The notes under the pieces: model-generated | What the model saw: only the letters and a program-made list of their open reading frames with translations | What the model was told of the DNA's origin: nothing | Databases searched by the model: none | Program-made: the position numbers and the translations under genes | From: Brachycybe producta | Lineage: Eukaryota > Arthropoda > Diplopoda > Playtdesmida > Andrognathidae | Assembly (NCBI GenBank): GCA_036925085.1 | Contig: JAUPFP010000031.1 | Location: forward strand, 806,001-870,000 | Reading direction: 5' to 3' | Length of the DNA: 64,000 nt | Shown here: positions 62,801-64,000 of the stretch, piece by piece | Position numbering within the stretch: position 1 is the first letter of the stretch | Layout: the number at the start of each line of letters is the position of its first letter

Positions 62801-63544
62801 TATGTCGAAGATTTTATCAATTTTATCAAACATTGAATAAATTGATATATGTAGTCGCTGCACTGTTAACTAGAAGCTTGTGACGTCACAGAAGTTGATC
62901 CAAAATATTGGATTGCGTCATTTTATCTGATTGAAACACGGTAATAAGAAAAGTTCTTAAAGTAACCTTTCGTTTTCAAACCTTTGCTAATTAATTATCC
63001 CTTTTTCTATAAGACAGAATGACACAAACGGACATTTTTTGGCCAATCCTTCTGACGTCACAAGCTTCAATTTACAGCGCGGCGACTGTAAAAAAAAAAA
63101 ACATTTGGCCTATTATGTGTAGGCCCAAATTCAAGAAGAATATTCGGCAATTGTAAAACTAGCAAAATTGTTGATATATAATTGAGAGCTTGTCATTTGG
63201 GCCTATGTATGATGCGCCATTCATGTCGAAATTTCACTTAATTGAATAATTGAAGTAATCTGACGTGAAAGGCGCCTCATATTTAGGCACAAATTCAAGA
63301 AGGTTATGCAAAATCGTAGATTTTTAATTTTTAATATAAACAAAAAAAACCGGATCGAATTTTTTTTTTGTTATTTTCTGTTTTTATATATATTTTTTTT
63401 GATTACCAGTTGATGATTCGGTGTCCTTGACAATATTATGGTAACCAACGTCATCATTGTTACCGTTATCATCTATTTTTATATCAGAAGCTGAAGAAGA
63501 GCCGCTGAAAAAAAGGTTTCTTGATAAACGAATTCCATTCAAGT
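50803..63544 (-). CDS. TRAP1: TRAP1, mitochondrial HSP90 (5' end outside window)
   Basis: Mitochondrial-matrix HSP90 chaperone. Fifteen minus-strand exons: 63544-63407, 62712-62630, 59117-58968, 58096-58025, 55522-55356, 55263-55154, 55088-55015, 54467-54191, 53821-53604, 53491-53364, 53283-53096, 52849-52761, 52339-52194, 51722-51650, 50904-50803. They join in one frame of about 670 residues; the human protein has about 704, so only the start and most of the transit peptide are missing upstream of 63544. The GHKL ATPase pocket is complete: [48 protein letters not shown]. The TRAP1-type insert [20 protein letters not shown] precedes it. The C-terminus ends LAMALKTH with no MEEVD, as expected for an organelle form rather than cytosolic HSP90. 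VTKRLSSHP and [10 protein letters not shown] are TRAP1-specific. Longer introns hold FB elements and other repeats. Confidence 0.95.
50975..51100. repeat. AATTAC-type repeat, TRAP1 last intron
   Basis: AATTACAATTACAAAATTTC and AAGTAATATAATTACAGTAA, ending AAATTACTTCCCACCAACAC. A 15-G tract (51512-51526) follows in the same intron. Confidence 0.5.
52375..52665. repeat. FB element copy
   Basis: Left arm TTAGAAACTAGAAGGGTAGC, right arm GAGCTACCCTTCTACTTAAT. A spare TTCTAGTTTCTAAC lies at about 52692. TRAP1 intron. Confidence 0.78.
52890..53075. repeat. FB element, left arm deleted
   Basis: Outer flank AAAGTGTAAACTTTAATCGA, centre TTTTGAAAGATATCAACATG and right arm present. TRAP1 intron. Confidence 0.7.
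53830..54185. repeat. FB element copy
   Basis: Full length from TTTAAAGTGTAAACGGGACA to the right arm CCGTTTTAGTTTCAAAAACA. TRAP1 intron. Confidence 0.8.
54555..54890. repeat. Diverged fold-back subfamily
   Basis: Same plan as FB but different bases: arms TTTTCAAAACTAGATGAATA and TATTCGTTTAGTTTCAAAAA, inner GTGGTTACT/AATAACCAC, outer AAAGCATCTTTTAAA/AAAAGATGCTTTTAA. TRAP1 intron. Confidence 0.65.
55563..55985. repeat. Two adjacent FB copies
   Basis: Left arms at about 55595 and 55805 (AACTAGAAGAGTAATTGAAT; AACTAGAAGCTTAGCTGAAT); one right arm near 55905. TRAP1 intron. Confidence 0.7.
56025..56235. repeat. FB element copy, short centre
   Basis: Left arm TTTTAGAAACTAGAAGGGTA, then AAAGATATCAACC running straight into TTCTAGTTTCTAAAACAC, so the right arm has lost its inner part. 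TRAP1 intron. Confidence 0.75.
56930..56992. repeat. AGAGGCTAG hairpin
   Basis: AGAGGCTAGAAGAAC and TAGCCTCTAGCCTCT pair locally. CTAGCCTCTAA sequences also occur at about 9590, 52151 and 57391. TRAP1 intron. Confidence 0.45.
57035..57355. repeat. FB element copy
   Basis: Left arm TTAGAAACTAGACGGGTAGC, right arm GCAACCCTTCTAGTTTCTAA, outer flank GTTTACACTTCAGAATCAC. TRAP1 intron. Confidence 0.8.
58160..58965. repeat. Tandem array, five units of about 150-170 bp
   Basis: Units start near 58164, 58330, 58500, 58665 and 58813 with AAACTTGGCACTTGAA, then CAACTTGAACTCTCTGATCA, GGGTTCCAATAAGTA, AAAACAGGATTTTT and GTTGAAACCCTGTT. The array fills the TRAP1 intron between the DTGIGM exon and the ELISNASD exon. 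Dispersed relatives lie at 23.6, 30.0, 46.8-47.2, 50.1 and 63.7 kb. Confidence 0.8.
59345..59695. repeat. FB element copy
   Basis: Left arm TTTAGAAACTAGAAGGGCAG, right arm GCTACATTTCTAGTTTCTAA. A partial copy (AAAACTAGGGTTTTTAAAAC) precedes it at 59250. TRAP1 intron. Confidence 0.75.
60606..60808. mobile_element. MITE-like element, about 54-bp inverted ends
   Basis: Ends CAGGCAATTAGAAAACGG and CCGTTTTCTAATTGCCTG, continuing inward through AACAGAAGTTGGCTCCG and CGGAGCCAACTTCTGTT with at most a few mismatches. About 203 bp with no frame. AACCAATTAGAAGTTGCC inside it also appears at 48170 in ATP6V0C intron 2. TRAP1 intron. Confidence 0.78.
60825..60905. repeat. FB left-arm fragment
   Basis: AAAACTAGAACGGGTGGCTG and AATCACG only. 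It follows the 60606 element. Confidence 0.55.
61079..61215. repeat. GA-rich microsatellite
   Basis: An (AG)n run at about 61080-61099, followed by imperfect GAGA tracts. TRAP1 intron. Confidence 0.75.
61590..62175. repeat. Cluster of FB copies
   Basis: Left arms near 61608, 61738 and 62005 (the last AGAAACTAGAACGGGCAATT) and a right arm near 62120 (GCTACCTTTCTAGTTTCTAA). At least three insertions, some truncated. TRAP1 intron. Confidence 0.7.
62850..63095. repeat. Fold-back element with CRE-like arms
   Basis: Left AGTCGCTGCACTGTTAACTA then GAAGCTTGTGACGTCA; right TGACGTCACAAGCTTC then ACAGCGCGGCGACT. Arms of about 40 bp. Its TGACGTCA palindromes are therefore repeat-borne. TRAP1 intron. 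Confidence 0.7.
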
Positions 63545-64000
63545 CTAAAGAAAAAAAAATGTAAATTAAACTTTTAATTAATTTCTCACGTTAATTAACT
63601 TTAATTGCTTGTTAACGTTATTAATCGTAGTTATATTTTATTAACAAAAAAAAACTTATTTTTATAGACTTGAACGAGGAGATAGAGGACAATAAAAAAT
63701 CCACATCTAAAAGATAATTAAGGTCCACATTCAAGAAGGTAACTTGGCACTTGATCTTCAATTTGAACCCTCTGAGCAGGGTTCTGAAGTAGAAAACATT
63801 CTTTTGTTTACTACCATTGAAAGGGGATTGTATATATTGGAACCCTTGTTTAGAGGCTTCAAGTCGAAGTTCATCCTTTAAGTTTGCTTTTTGGACTTGA
63901 ACCTAAATAACTTAATTTTTTTAATAATAAAGTAAAAAAAAAATATTATAAAAAAATTTAATATGGACAAAAAAGGTAGAAAATGTCTGATGTCGTGATT
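63545..64000. other. TRAP1 first intron (partial)
   Basis: No exon recognised. GAACCCTG-family sequence at about 63730-63905. The first TRAP1 exon should lie beyond the window. Confidence 0.55.

Noticed and set aside
1-64000. tRNA, rRNA or retroelement genes
   Set aside because: I saw no A/B-box cloverleaf candidates, no rRNA-like conserved blocks and no reverse transcriptase or integrase motifs.

Overview
This is an AT-rich animal nuclear sequence. It has spliced genes with GT-AG introns, no operons, and metazoan-only gene families: a rhodopsin-class peptide GPCR and a MYCBP2/Highwire E3 ligase. The gene set points to an invertebrate, probably a bilaterian, but the phylum cannot be fixed from the sequence alone. 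Most introns are short (about 60-400 bp), and many are lengthened by non-coding fold-back repeats.

Layout: (1) 656-2338 (+), a two-exon neuropeptide-type GPCR behind a TATA box. (2) 2.3-11.0 kb, about 8.7 kb with no convincing gene but with several inverted repeats, including a perfect 60-bp-arm palindrome. (3) 11050-11469 (+), a small single-exon protein with a TQPVTFDEIQEV motif. (4) 12211-16846 (-), a 14-exon RBM28 (nucleolar Nop4-type) gene whose third RRM is tandemly duplicated. (5) A 1.2 kb head-to-head spacer. (6) 18026-43308 (+), a complete MYCBP2/Highwire/RPM-1 gene of roughly 65 exons that fills 40% of the window. It carries RCC1-like repeats, two PHR domains, a filamin repeat, an APC10/DOC domain, a B-box-like Zn site, a RING and the tandem-cysteine catalytic domain. 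(7) 45132-48921 (+), the V-ATPase proteolipid subunit c gene in three exons, with palindromic CRE sites upstream. (8) 50803-63544 (-), 15 exons of the mitochondrial HSP90 TRAP1; only the 5' end lies outside the window.

The genes are mostly housekeeping or neuronal and share no pathway. What unites the window is its repeat landscape. One family of fold-back element (about 250-360 bp, arms containing TTTAGAAACTAGAAGGGTAG) occurs nearly 30 times, mainly in introns of MYCBP2 and TRAP1. Smaller families are also present: mariner-like TIR elements (TACAGGGTGTCTCAAA), a GAACCCTGTTC-type repeat that forms a five-unit tandem array, and several one-off fold-backs. I see no transposase, reverse transcriptase, tRNA, rRNA or CRISPR array. 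Splice sites were placed by hand; for RBM28 and TRAP1 the inferred exon lengths sum to an intact reading frame.
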